Positions 54,615 to 63,003 of a stretch of 64,000 nt of DNA are shown in pieces (the stretch's first letter is position 1; each line of letters begins with the position of its first letter). Origin of the DNA: Cupriavidus consociatus. GTDB taxonomy: Bacteria > Pseudomonadota > Gammaproteobacteria > Burkholderiales > Burkholderiaceae. The position numbers were made by a program, and so were the translations under genes. The notes beneath the pieces were generated by a model. It saw nothing but the letters and a program-made list of their open reading frames with translations. It was not told the origin of the DNA and did not search any database. The stretch lies in the NCBI RefSeq assembly GCF_017814975.1, contig NZ_JAGIQA010000012.1, forward strand, positions 124,001-188,000, given 5' to 3'.

Positions 54615-55043
54615 ATGTCCAGACTACTTGCTGCCGCTGCGCTGGCTGCCAGCGTGCTGGTATCGTTCGCGGCCCAGGGCGGATCCACGCCAGCGCCGGC
54701 GAATGCCTATCTCTATATCGGGTGGCCCAATGACGGGCAGGTGATGCCTGCCGGCAAGCCGTTCAAGGTATGGTTTGGATTGCGCAACATGGGGGTGGCG
54801 CCGAAGGATGTGAAGTTCAAGAACACCGGACACCATCATCTGCTGATCGATGTCGACCTGCCGCCGATGGACAAGGAAATCCCGAACGACCGGAACCACC
54901 TGCACTTTGGCGCAGGCGAGACCGAGACCATGCTGGAGCTGCCGCCCGGCAAGCATACGTTGCAGCTGATCATGGGGGATGACAAGCACATCCCCACAAA
55001 TCCGCCCGTGTATTCAAAGCGCATCACGATCTACGTAAAGTAA
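54615..55043 (+). CDS. DUF4399 periplasmic protein, copy 2
   Basis: 142 residues from ATG 54615 (GGAGAGGG upstream). Signal peptide with SRLLAAAALAASVLVSFAA. Same DUF4399 domain: [60 protein letters not shown], lacking copy 1's Cys pair. The 45-bp gap and high similarity indicate tandem duplication. Function unknown; located between the kinase/SUMF1 pair and the plus-strand peptide operon. Confidence 0.9.
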   Translation: MSRLLAAAALAASVLVSFAAQGGSTPAPANAYLYIGWPNDGQVMPAGKPFKVWFGLRNMGVAPKDVKFKNTGHHHLLIDVDLPPMDKEIPNDRNHLHFGAGETETMLELPPGKHTLQLIMGDDKHIPTNPPVYSKRITIYVK

Positions 55044-55494
55044 AACGCCCCACATAGGACCGGCGCGCAGCGCAGCCGTAGGCGTTCCTACGTTGACGCC
55101 AGCAGCAGGGGCCACCCACAGCTCTGGGCTCGTTCAAACATCGCATCGTTCCCGAGTCACCGAGGCGCACCACGGCGGCAGGCAGTCCCGCTCTGCAATG
55201 AAGCGCAGCCCCGAACGAAAGTCCCGGCCCAGTACGATAAAAGTGGCCGCCCGCCGAGGGCAGTAAACGCGATTTTTGGTGACTTTTTGTCGCTCGGACA
55301 AAAAGTTACCCGCCCTTCAGGGCGGAACTGGGCACAAAAACAACCACCAGATTCCAAGCGCAAGCGCACCCTCGAGAGCGCCCACCCCCGCTGTCACAGC
55401 TCATCCAACACCCACCCTCAATCTGTTGGGCCGAACCCACCATCCGCCGCGCTTCATCAACATCGCTAGCCCCGGCCAGGAAGGCAAAATCAAA
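55044..55494. other. gene-free region with an extragenic repeat-like element
   Basis: No credible gene. Holds hairpin ACTTTTTGTC / GACAAAAAGT (55282-55306, 5-nt loop) and CCGCCCT/AGGGCGG (55310-55325) within a stretch that resembles dispersed extragenic elements common in Burkholderiaceae/Xanthomonadaceae, whose minus strand reads as a spurious conserved frame (from memory, not checked). The rest is featureless. Confidence 0.5.
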
Positions 55495-55523
55495 CAAAAA
55501 CCCCCGTATTTTCAGGCGTTTAC
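55495..55523 (+). promoter_or_regulatory. conserved upstream box of the peptide promoter (plus copy)
   Basis: CAAAAACCCCCGTATTTTCA then GGCGTTTAC, matching 50238-50266 on the other strand with the same 28-bp gap to the -24 element. Confidence 0.6.
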
Positions 55524-55551
55524 AAAACGCCAGCCCAAGAACACAACCCCC

Positions 55552-55566
55552 TGGCACGCTCCCTGC
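55552..55566 (+). promoter_or_regulatory. sigma-54 promoter of the plus-strand peptide genes
   Basis: TGGCACGCTCCCTGC, identical to the minus-strand copy at 50195-50209. The following ATATCCCAACCGAGCGCGAC and further ~18 bases are also identical. Transcription would start near 55578, giving a ~65-nt leader to precursor E. Confidence 0.82.
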
Positions 55567-55643
55567 GATATCCCAACCGAGCGCGACACCAACCCGATGC
55601 TCGAACCCAACCCAGGCAACACCATCCTCACCAGGAGCCCATC

Positions 55644-55913
55644 ATGACCACGCTGACCATCAACGACCTGACCACCATCGACACCCTGGACCAGAAGCGC
55701 ATGCACGCCGTCCGCGGCGGCTTCGCCTACGTGCCGTTCGTCGCCGCCTACATGCCGCTGAAGCTGTCGATCGACAAGAGCATCACCGCCACGCAGGAAA
55801 TCGCGCAAATGCAGACCGTCACCAACATGAACGGCAACGGCTCCGCGTTCCTGGACCACGTCAAGTCGAACGTCCACACCAACCAGAACGCCAGCAACAA
55901 CATCTACGGCTGA
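55644..55913 (+). CDS. GG-leader peptide precursor E
   Basis: 89 residues, site CAGGAG. Leader MTTLTINDLTTIDTLDQKRM HAVRGG, then FAYVPFVAAYMPLKLSIDKS, ITATQEIAQMQTVTNMNGNG and SAFLDHVKSNVHTNQNASNN. The last ~26 residues are almost invariant among A, B, E and F, whereas the leader and mid-core vary. First gene of the plus-strand operon; precursor F follows 52 bp later. Confidence 0.87.
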   Translation: MTTLTINDLTTIDTLDQKRMHAVRGGFAYVPFVAAYMPLKLSIDKSITATQEIAQMQTVTNMNGNGSAFLDHVKSNVHTNQNASNNIYG

Positions 55914-55965
55914 GTCCTCGCGCCATAGCTGCCCACGCACCCATACCGATACCCGGAGAACGATC

Positions 55966-56235
55966 ATGACCACGCTGACCATCAAGGACCTGCCCGCCAC
56001 CGAAACCCTCGACAGCAAGCGCATGCACGCCGTGCGCGGCGGCCTCAGCTACATGCCCTTCGCGGCGGTCTACGCCCCGATCAAGCTCAAGCTCGACAGC
56101 AGCATCACCGCCACGCAGGAAATCGCGCAGATGCAGTCTGTCACCAACCTGAATGGCAACGGCTCGGCCTTCCTGGACCATGTCCGTTCGCATGTGGATA
56201 CCAACCAGAACGCCAGCAACAATATCTATCGTTGA
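55966..56235 (+). CDS. GG-leader peptide precursor F
   Basis: 89 residues, site CGGAGA. Leader MTTLTIKDLPATETLDSKRM HAVRGG; core LSYMPFAAVYAPIKLKLDSS, ITATQEIAQMQSVTNLNGNG, SAFLDHVRSHVDTNQNASNN. Closest to precursor B on the opposite strand. A strong hairpin lies 22 bp after the stop, then the outer-membrane factor gene. Confidence 0.87.
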   Translation: MTTLTIKDLPATETLDSKRMHAVRGGLSYMPFAAVYAPIKLKLDSSITATQEIAQMQSVTNLNGNGSAFLDHVRSHVDTNQNASNNIYR

Positions 56236-56256
56236 GAAGCTTGTTGAGATGGCGCT

Positions 56257-56282
56257 GCGCCGCGGGGACGTCTCCGCGGCGC
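56257..56282 (+). terminator. strong hairpin after precursor F, partial terminator
   Basis: GCGCCGCGG.GAC / GTC.CCGCGGCGC, no T-run after it. It may stabilise the peptide mRNA or reduce read-through into the secretion genes, so that peptides outnumber exporters. Confidence 0.55.
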
Positions 56283-56439
56283 GCCTTATGTGCCCATCCA
56301 TGGCCGACTGCACGTGATTTCGCCTGATGCAGATCGGGGTTGGAGCGCGCGCCCGCGCGCACCACAATACAGACAGACATCCGCGGCCACGGCACGCCAG
56401 TGCGTCCCGCCCCGCCGCGCACGCACGCAGGATCGCACC

Positions 56440-57900
56440 GTGCCCGTATCCCTTACCGCCGCTTCCCGGGTCATGCCGACCCAAGCCTCGCGCCGCCTTG
56501 CCTGGCTCGCATCCGCCGCATGCGCCGCGCTGCTGGCCGGCTGCGCCGATTTCCGGCCACCGGTGTACCAGCGCCCGGAAACGCCGGCCAAGGCCGAATG
56601 GTCGCGCCAGGATTCGATCACGGTGTCGCCCAGGGAAGCGGTGCAGCCCAACTGGTGGCACAACTTCAACGACCCGTACCTGGACGGCCTGATCGACCAG
56701 GCGCTGGCCGGCAACTACGACATCAAGGTGCTGGCCGCGCGCATCCGCGTGGCGAATGCGCAGATCGGCGAAGCGCGTGCCGGCGGGCTTCCGGTAATCG
56801 ATATCGGTGCCGGTGCGAGCTTCGAGAAAAGCACCCGGCAGAAGTCCACCTGGACCTATAACGCCGGCGCGCAGCTGAACTGGGATATCGATATCTGGGG
56901 CAAGGTAGAGAAGGGCGTGCAGGCGCAGACCGCCGAGTTCCGCGCCACCGAGGCTGACTGGCGCGCCGGCTACCTGACGCTGGTGTCCAATGTATCGACC
57001 ACTTACTTCACGATCCTGCAGTTCGACGAGCAGATCGAGCAGCAGACGCGCACCGTCGCCAAGAACGGGCAGATCCTCACCACCTACCAGGCCATGTACC
57101 AGAACGGCCTGGTGCCCAAGATCCGCGTGATGCAGCAACAGGCGGAAATCAACCGGCTCAACAAGGACCTGCTGGAACTGCGCCGTTCGCGCGATGTGGC
57201 GGAGAACGCGCTGGCGACACTGGTGGGCGTGCCCGCGGGCAATCTCAAGGTGCCGGCGGGACGCCTGCAGGACCGCGTCAAGCCGCCCAGCGTGCCGGCC
57301 GGCCTGCCGTCGCAGTTGCTGGCGCGCCGGCCCGATATCGTCGCGGCCGAATATCGCGTGCTGGCGGCCTACAACATCGTCGGCCAGGCGCGGCTGGCGC
57401 AGTTGCCCAGCATCAGCCTGACCGCGCGCGGCGGCACCGCCAGCTTTGCGCTGAGCGACCTGCTCAAGTCCTTCACCTTCGGCTTCATGCCGAGCATCAA
57501 CCTGCCCATGCTCGATCCCAGCGTGCGCGCGCGCGTGAAGACCACCGAGGCGCAGGTGGGCGTGGCGGAAAACGAATATGGCCGGGCCGTGATGACTGCA
57601 TTCGAAGAGGTGGAGAGCGCACTGGTCAATGTCGATGCGCACAAGAAGCAGCGCGTCGAGCTGCAGCAGCAGGTGGAGCAGCTGCGCGTGGTCTCGGCCC
57701 AGATCGAGGCGCAACTCAGGGAAGGCGTGGTGTCGCAGCTCGAGGTGTTCGAGACCGAGCGCTCGCTGCTGAACGCTCAGCTGCAATTGTTGGCGGTCCA
57801 CCAACAGATCCTGGCCGACACTGTCACGCTGTACAAGGCGCTTGGCGGCGGCTGGCCCGACACCGAAGTGCGCAACACGGCGGCCAGCCAGCCGCAATAG
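56440..57900 (+). CDS. outer-membrane efflux factor, NodT/TolC lipoprotein type
   Basis: 486 residues from GTG 56440 (AGGA 8 bp upstream) or 475 from ATG 56473. Lipoprotein signal ending LLAGC. NodT landmarks: WWHNFNDPYLDGLIDQALAG, NYDIKVLAARIRVANAQIGE, PSISLTARGG, and the long coiled coils (QLRVVSAQIEAQLREGVVSQ). It forms the trimeric outer-membrane channel for the HlyD/ABC pair encoded 1-5 kb downstream. It could serve an RND pump, but none is present, so type I peptide export is preferred. Confidence 0.9.
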   Translation: MPVSLTAASRVMPTQASRRLAWLASAACAALLAGCADFRPPVYQRPETPAKAEWSRQDSITVSPREAVQPNWWHNFNDPYLDGLIDQALAGNYDIKVLAARIRVANAQIGEARAGGLPVIDIGAGASFEKSTRQKSTWTYNAGAQLNWDIDIWGKVEKGVQAQTAEFRATEADWRAGYLTLVSNVSTTYFTILQFDEQIEQQTRTVAKNGQILTTYQAMYQNGLVPKIRVMQQQAEINRLNKDLLELRRSRDVAENALATLVGVPAGNLKVPAGRLQDRVKPPSVPAGLPSQLLARRPDIVAAEYRVLAAYNIVGQARLAQLPSISLTARGGTASFALSDLLKSFTFGFMPSINLPMLDPSVRARVKTTEAQVGVAENEYGRAVMTAFEEVESALVNVDAHKKQRVELQQQVEQLRVVSAQIEAQLREGVVSQLEVFETERSLLNAQLQLLAVHQQILADTVTLYKALGGGWPDTEVRNTAASQPQ

Positions 57901-58066
57901 CGCGCTCGCTGCCGCGCAGCGCGCCGGTGCCCGCTGCCCCTTCGCGCGCGGCGTGACGCATGCGTACGCAACGCGTTGCGCAATGCCTGCCACGCAGCGT
58001 GCCGATCCTGCCTCATTCCATGCTCAACTCAGTGAAAACACGCGGCTGCGCGCGTGCCGCCGCCAA

Positions 58067-58094
58067 TTGACTAGCCTAAGCCGTCGCCTACTAT
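58067..58094 (+). promoter_or_regulatory. candidate sigma-70 promoter of the FHA-HlyD-PPIase-ABC operon
   Basis: TTGACT (58067-58072), 16-bp spacer, TACTAT (58089-58094). The exporter operon would thus be constitutive while the peptides need sigma-54. Confidence 0.65.
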
Positions 58095-58160
58095 GTTCTT
58101 AGTCGCTTCACCCCCCTTGGCCGGCCGCCGCGGCAGCCGCGCTGTTGGCTCCCTGGAAAC

Positions 58161-60791
58161 ATGGCTCCTGACGAAGCACTGATCATGGAAATGCCGGTGA
58201 AAATGGCCCAGGGAATCGCTCGGGAGTCGAGCCAGGATCTGGCAAGGGAATTCGATGTGTTCCTGACGCCGGTCTCGCGGCCGGACCTGGGCGAGATCCG
58301 CATCGACGAAGACCTGTTCCCGGTCGGCCGCACCGAGCTGCCATTCGCCGCCTACCCCGAAGACCTCGCGGCGCCGCTGTCGCGGCGCCATGCGCGCATC
58401 TTTGCCGAGCAAGGCGCCGTCTATGTCGCCGATCTGGGCAGCAAGAACGGCACGCGCGTGAATGGCGCGGCGGTGGCGCGGCAGCCGGCGCAGCTGCGCG
58501 ATGGCGATGAGCTGGCATTCGGTCCCGCGCTGTCGTTCCGCGTGCGCTTGTCGCCGCGCGCGCCGCAGCCGGAGCCGCCGCGGGTCGCGTTGACGCTGCT
58601 GCCGGAGCGCGGCGATGTGGGGCTGCAGCCGATCCATGTCGACGGCTTTCCGTACCTGATCAGCAAGGCCGACGATGCCTTCGCGCGCTATCGCGACAAC
58701 TATCCGCAGCAGGTCAACTACCTGTCGCGCCGGCACGCGCACGTGTACCTGAAGGGCGGCGTGCCGTTCGTGGAAGACCTGGGCAGCACCAACGGCACTT
58801 TCGTCAATGGCACGCGCCTGGCGGACCACGGCGTGCCGCTGGACAACGGCGACCGCATTGCGTTCGGCGGCAGCCATTTCGTCTACAAGGCCGAAGTCCG
58901 CCGTGCCGGCGACGACGATGCCACCGCGACGCGGACCACGCTGGAGCCTGCCGTATCGGCGCCAGCATCGCCAGCGGCGGCGGAGCCGGCGGCACACGAC
59001 GAAGACGACCGCACCACCTTTGTCGGCGCGGCCGATTCCTTCCTGGACATCTTCTGCGTCGACTACGCTTCGCGCCAGGAAGACGAAGTCAACGCCGACG
59101 CCGAAGCCCAGGCTGCTGCCGCGACTGCCGCGCCGGACCGCGCGCATCCGGCGCGCAAGCGCGGGCGCGTTGCGCTGCTGCTGGCCGAGGCCGCACGCAG
59201 CTTCGGCCTCGACGACGGCGCACGCCTGCGGCGTGCCGCGCGCTGGGGCAGCGCGCTGTTGCTGCTGGCCTTGCTGGCCGGCGTGGCGCTCTACTGGCGT
59301 GGCGCTGACGAGCGCGCGGTGCATACCCTGCATGCGGCGGGCGATTACGCCGGCGCCGCGAAGGCGGCCAACGGCTATCTCGCACGCCATCCCGACGATG
59401 CCGAGGTGCAGGCGCTCGGCACCGAAGCGCTGCTGCGCGCCTATGTGCCCGGCTGGGTCGCGAAGCTCAAGGCCGGCGACTTCGGCGGTGCCGATGCCGC
59501 GCTCGCGCAGATGCGGCAGCTCGGCACGCATAATGCAGACGCCCGGCCGCTGGTGGGTGAACTCGAGTGGATCGGCCGGCTCGAACACTATGCCGCGCAG
59601 CGCGGCGCCGATGCGCCGATCCGCCTCTACAGCGACGAGGCGCCGATCCGCCAGCTGCTGGCGCACTGGAACCAGGACACCACCGCGCACCAGCGCGCGC
59701 TGGGCCGCATCGCGGCCGACGTGCCGGCATTCCGCGATCTCTATGCCGATGCGCTCAGCGACGTGCGCCGGCTGCAGAACGATGCGTCGGTCTATCTCGC
59801 GGCGATCGCGCGGCTCGACGCCAGCATCGCCGCCGAACTCGGCCGCGATCGCCCGGAAGCGCTGCAACCGGTGATTGCCGACTATCGCGAGAAATACCCG
59901 CGGCTGGCGGGCCTGGACCAGGTGCAGGCGGACCTGGACCGCTACACTGCGCTGCTGCAGGCCTTGCGCGCGCGCCGCCCCGGCACGCTGGTGGCGCGGC
60001 TGGCCGACAGCCGCTTTGCCACGCCGCCGTTCCAGGCGCAGTTTGGGCAACTGGCGCCGCGGCTGCCGCCGCCGGAGATGGCAACGCAGTACGCCAGCGC
60101 CGCCAGCGCGTGGCAGAAGGGCGACAGCAACGCCGCGCTGGCGGGATTCAGGCAGATTCAGGGCGGTGCATGGAGCGATGATCTCGCGCGCGACCTCGCG
60201 CACAAGCAGAAGGTGGCGGCGCAGTTTGCCGAGCTGCAGTCGGCGCGCGGCAGCAAGGGCTATGAAGACCGCCTGCTCGGCTTCTACGCCATGCTCGACG
60301 CCGACGACGACAAGTTCTTCGCCAGGGCGGTGGAAGCCGATGTCAACGGCGTGCGCGACAGCGCGCTGCGGCGCGCGCGCGAGCTGATGGGCAGCGCCGT
60401 CGCCGCGTGGAAGCAATACCGCAGCAACGGCGTGATCGGCAGCGAGCAGCGGCTCGAGCCCGGCATCTCGCCAAAGTTCCGCGCGCAGGCCCGGCTGTTG
60501 TCGCAGGCGCAGGATGATGCGCGCCAGGGCATGCGCATCTTTACGCAGCTGCGCGCCGGCGAAAGCGCGGACCTGGCGCAGCTGGCCAAGGTCGAGGAAG
60601 AGATCCGCACCGAGGCCGACCAGCAGCGCCATGCGCTGCGCGAGCTGCGCACCGTGCTCGATCCCGCCGTCCTCAAGACCAAGCTCGAGCTGATCGGCGG
60701 CGAAGACAGCGGCAAGGTGCCCGCGGATGCCGCTCCGGGTGAAGCGGCCGACCCGACCCCGACGCCGCAGCAGCCAGCGAGGCAGCCATGA
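58161..60791 (+). CDS. double-FHA-domain membrane protein
   Basis: 876 residues; GGAAAC directly before the ATG. Two forkhead-associated domains: FHA1 (~30-125, LSRRHARIFA ... LGSKNGTRVNG) and FHA2 (~140-245, LSRRHAHVYL ... LGSTNGTFVNG), both with the R, S, H, N residues that bind phosphothreonine. A disordered acidic linker, one transmembrane helix at ~362-380 (WGSALLLLALLAGVALYW) and a ~490-residue helical periplasmic part follow. The cytoplasmic FHA pair can read phosphorylation by the kinase at 50.5 kb. The stop overlaps the HlyD start (ATGA), tying it to the exporter. Confidence 0.9.
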   Translation: MAPDEALIMEMPVKMAQGIARESSQDLAREFDVFLTPVSRPDLGEIRIDEDLFPVGRTELPFAAYPEDLAAPLSRRHARIFAEQGAVYVADLGSKNGTRVNGAAVARQPAQLRDGDELAFGPALSFRVRLSPRAPQPEPPRVALTLLPERGDVGLQPIHVDGFPYLISKADDAFARYRDNYPQQVNYLSRRHAHVYLKGGVPFVEDLGSTNGTFVNGTRLADHGVPLDNGDRIAFGGSHFVYKAEVRRAGDDDATATRTTLEPAVSAPASPAAAEPAAHDEDDRTTFVGAADSFLDIFCVDYASRQEDEVNADAEAQAAAATAAPDRAHPARKRGRVALLLAEAARSFGLDDGARLRRAARWGSALLLLALLAGVALYWRGADERAVHTLHAAGDYAGAAKAANGYLARHPDDAEVQALGTEALLRAYVPGWVAKLKAGDFGGADAALAQMRQLGTHNADARPLVGELEWIGRLEHYAAQRGADAPIRLYSDEAPIRQLLAHWNQDTTAHQRALGRIAADVPAFRDLYADALSDVRRLQNDASVYLAAIARLDASIAAELGRDRPEALQPVIADYREKYPRLAGLDQVQADLDRYTALLQALRARRPGTLVARLADSRFATPPFQAQFGQLAPRLPPPEMATQYASAASAWQKGDSNAALAGFRQIQGGAWSDDLARDLAHKQKVAAQFAELQSARGSKGYEDRLLGFYAMLDADDDKFFARAVEADVNGVRDSALRRARELMGSAVAAWKQYRSNGVIGSEQRLEPGISPKFRAQARLLSQAQDDARQGMRIFTQLRAGESADLAQLAKVEEEIRTEADQQRHALRELRTVLDPAVLKTKLELIGGEDSGKVPADAAPGEAADPTPTPQQPARQP

Positions 60792-62167
60792 AGGACGATT
60801 CCCGCCAGGCCGGCCTGAAGCCGCTGTCCGAAGCGCTGGAAGACCACAGCGCCGAGGGTATCGGCCTGCTCACTGCGGAACCGTCGCGGCTGGGCATGCT
60901 GACCATCGTCACCACGTTTGCGCTGGTGGTATGCGGTCTGGTGTGGTCCTTCGTCGGTCACGCCGACGTCATCGTCACCGCGCAGGGCACGCTGGCACCC
61001 GAATCGGAAGTGCGGCGCTTCTATGCGCCGGTCGACGGCGAGCTGGCCGACCTGTACGTCGCCGAAGGCCAGCCGGTGTCCAAGGACGACGTGCTGGCGC
61101 GGCTGAACGCGCGCGGCGCGATCGAGGCCGCCGCCAATGCGCTCGAAGCGCAGCTCAAGCTGGAGGATTCCGAGCGCGACTGGAAGCAGTTCCCGGAGAA
61201 GAAGGCGCTGATGGAACGCCGCGCCAACGCGCTCAAGCAGCAGATCGACGTGGCCACGCGCCAGCATGAGAACCGTCTCGCCCAGGGCACCACGCGGCTG
61301 GCCGAGGAGCAGCGCGCGCAGCTGCAGGAAGCACGCAGCAACCTGGAAAACGCCCGGCGCGCGCGCGAGTTCGCGCGCCAGGAGCAGGACCGCTATGCAC
61401 GTCTGCTGGCGCTGCCAGGCGGGGGCGGCGTGTCGCAGTCGCAGCTCGATGCCAAGCGTGCCGCGGCACAGGACGCCGAGAACAACCTGCGCGTGGCGCA
61501 GTCGCGGCTGAGCGAACTCGATGCCCGCTTGTCGCGCGAGATGACACAGGCCAGCGCGCTGCTCGAAAGCAGCGGGCAGGACCTCGCCGGGCTGCGCGTG
61601 CAGTACGACGCCGCGCTGCGCGAGATCGCCAGTACCGAAGACAAGCTGCGGCTGCAGGTGCAGACCGCACGGCTGGTGGCCGACGCGGCCGCGCGCATCC
61701 GCTTCGAGAATATCGACAAGGACAATTTCCTGCTGATCCTGGCGCCGGTGTCGGGCGTGATCACCGATGTCACCTCCACCCAGCGTGGCGACAAGGTGCA
61801 GGCCAATACGCCGCTGGGGGGGATCGCGCCCAAGGATGCGCGCCCGGTGGTCAAGATCGTCATTGCCGAGCGCGACCGCGCCTTCCTGCGCGAAGGCTTG
61901 CTGGTCAAGCTCAAGTTCAGCGCATTCCCGTACCAGCGCTACGGGATCATCGAAGGCACGCTGGAATTCATCTCGCCCGCGACCAAGCCGGGCCCGGACA
62001 AGCAGCCGGTGTACGAGGGCAGGGTGCGCCTGGCGCGCGACTACTACACCGTGGCCGACAACAAGTATCCGTTGCGCTATGGCATGACTGCCACGGCGGA
62101 GATCGTGGTGCGCGAGCGCCGCCTGATCGACCTGGGGCTCGACCCCTTCCGCGAGGTGGCGGGATAA
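60788..62167 (+). CDS. HlyD-family periplasmic adaptor (membrane fusion protein)
   Basis: 459 residues. Transmembrane helix ~38-57 (LTIVTTFALVVCGLVWSF), lipoyl/barrel domain start GTLAPESEVRRFYAPVDGEL and ADLYVAEGQPVSKDDVLARL, coiled-coil hairpin ~110-270, second half-barrel (LLILAPVSGVITDVTSTQRG, GGIAPKDARPVVKIVIAERD) and C-terminal RYGMTATAEIVVRERRLIDL. It connects an ABC exporter to the outer-membrane factor. Between the FHA gene and the PPIase gene in one operon. Confidence 0.93.
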   Translation: MKDDSRQAGLKPLSEALEDHSAEGIGLLTAEPSRLGMLTIVTTFALVVCGLVWSFVGHADVIVTAQGTLAPESEVRRFYAPVDGELADLYVAEGQPVSKDDVLARLNARGAIEAAANALEAQLKLEDSERDWKQFPEKKALMERRANALKQQIDVATRQHENRLAQGTTRLAEEQRAQLQEARSNLENARRAREFARQEQDRYARLLALPGGGGVSQSQLDAKRAAAQDAENNLRVAQSRLSELDARLSREMTQASALLESSGQDLAGLRVQYDAALREIASTEDKLRLQVQTARLVADAAARIRFENIDKDNFLLILAPVSGVITDVTSTQRGDKVQANTPLGGIAPKDARPVVKIVIAERDRAFLREGLLVKLKFSAFPYQRYGIIEGTLEFISPATKPGPDKQPVYEGRVRLARDYYTVADNKYPLRYGMTATAEIVVRERRLIDLGLDPFREVAG

Positions 62168-62250
62168 ATGCCGGCGGCAGCCGGGGGAACACAGCAACAG
62201 CCGATCTGGATGCCCGTGCGCATGCGCCGGGCCGTCAAAGGAGCCTAGAC

Positions 62251-63003
62251 ATGACTGGCATTGTCCGTATCGACGACGAGGTGCTCGGCGTCGAGGAATT
62301 CGTGCGGCTGCTCAAGCTGACAGGGCAGTTCGAAGGGCTGGTCGAGCAGATGGTGCGCGACAAGCTGACCGTGCACGCCGCGAAGCGTCAGGGCATGGTG
62401 GTCACGCCCGACGAAATCCAGGAGCGCGCCGACCAGTTCCGCCGCGTGCAGGGGCTGCACCGCGCCGCCGACATGAACCACTACCTCGATGCGCTCAATG
62501 TCAGCCTCGACGAGTTCGAGGCGTTCATCACCGACAACCTGTACCAGGAACGGATGATGGAGCAGGTCTGCAGCGACGCCGCGGTGCAGGAGTACTTTGC
62601 GCTGAACTCGCCGCGCTTCGACAGCATCGAGGTCAGCCATATCGTGGTCGACAGCGAAGGCAAGGCCAAGGAACTGATCTCGTACCTGCAGGACGATCCC
62701 GAGGCGTTCGCCGACATGGCGCGCGAACATTCGATCGCCGACACGCGCGAGCACGGCGGCGAGATCGGCAAGGTGCTGCGCGGCTCGCTCAAGACCGATA
62801 TCGAGGCCAAGGTATTCAACGCGGAGCCGGGCGACCTGCTGGGGCCGTTTCCCGCGCCGGACCGCTCTTTCTTCGAAGTCTTCCTGGTGCGCGCCAAGCA
62901 TCCCGCCACGCTCGACAGCGAAGTTGCGGTGGAAGTGCGGCGCCTGCTGCGCGAAGACTGGCTGATGGGCAGGGCGCAGGAACATGTCATCGAAGCCCGC
63001 TAG
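62251..63003 (+). CDS. parvulin-type peptidylprolyl isomerase (SurA/PpiC-like), no signal peptide
   Basis: 250 residues. N-terminal helical SurA-like part (KLTGQFEGLVEQMVRDKLTV, QFRRVQGLHRAADMNHYLDA) and a parvulin domain ~125-225 (VSHIVVDSEGKAKELISYLQ, FADMAREHSIADTREHGGEI, VFNAEPGDLLGPFPAPDRSF). No Sec or lipoprotein signal, so it should act in the cytoplasm, presumably keeping precursors export-competent. PpiC-like genes also accompany C39 exporters in cyanobacterial bacteriocin clusters (from memory). Its end overlaps the next gene by 20 bp. Confidence 0.88.
   Translation: MTGIVRIDDEVLGVEEFVRLLKLTGQFEGLVEQMVRDKLTVHAAKRQGMVVTPDEIQERADQFRRVQGLHRAADMNHYLDALNVSLDEFEAFITDNLYQERMMEQVCSDAAVQEYFALNSPRFDSIEVSHIVVDSEGKAKELISYLQDDPEAFADMAREHSIADTREHGGEIGKVLRGSLKTDIEAKVFNAEPGDLLGPFPAPDRSFFEVFLVRAKHPATLDSEVAVEVRRLLREDWLMGRAQEHVIEAR

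Noticed and set aside
48798..56235. Calling the six precursors lanthipeptides or NHLP-type RiPPs
   Set aside because: Cores have no Cys and no lanthionine or cyclodehydratase genes are present; leaders are short GG-type, not nitrile-hydratase-like.
58071..62197. Long minus-strand frames opposite the FHA and HlyD genes
   Set aside because: Same codon-bias shadowing; the plus-strand genes carry complete domains and coupled starts.
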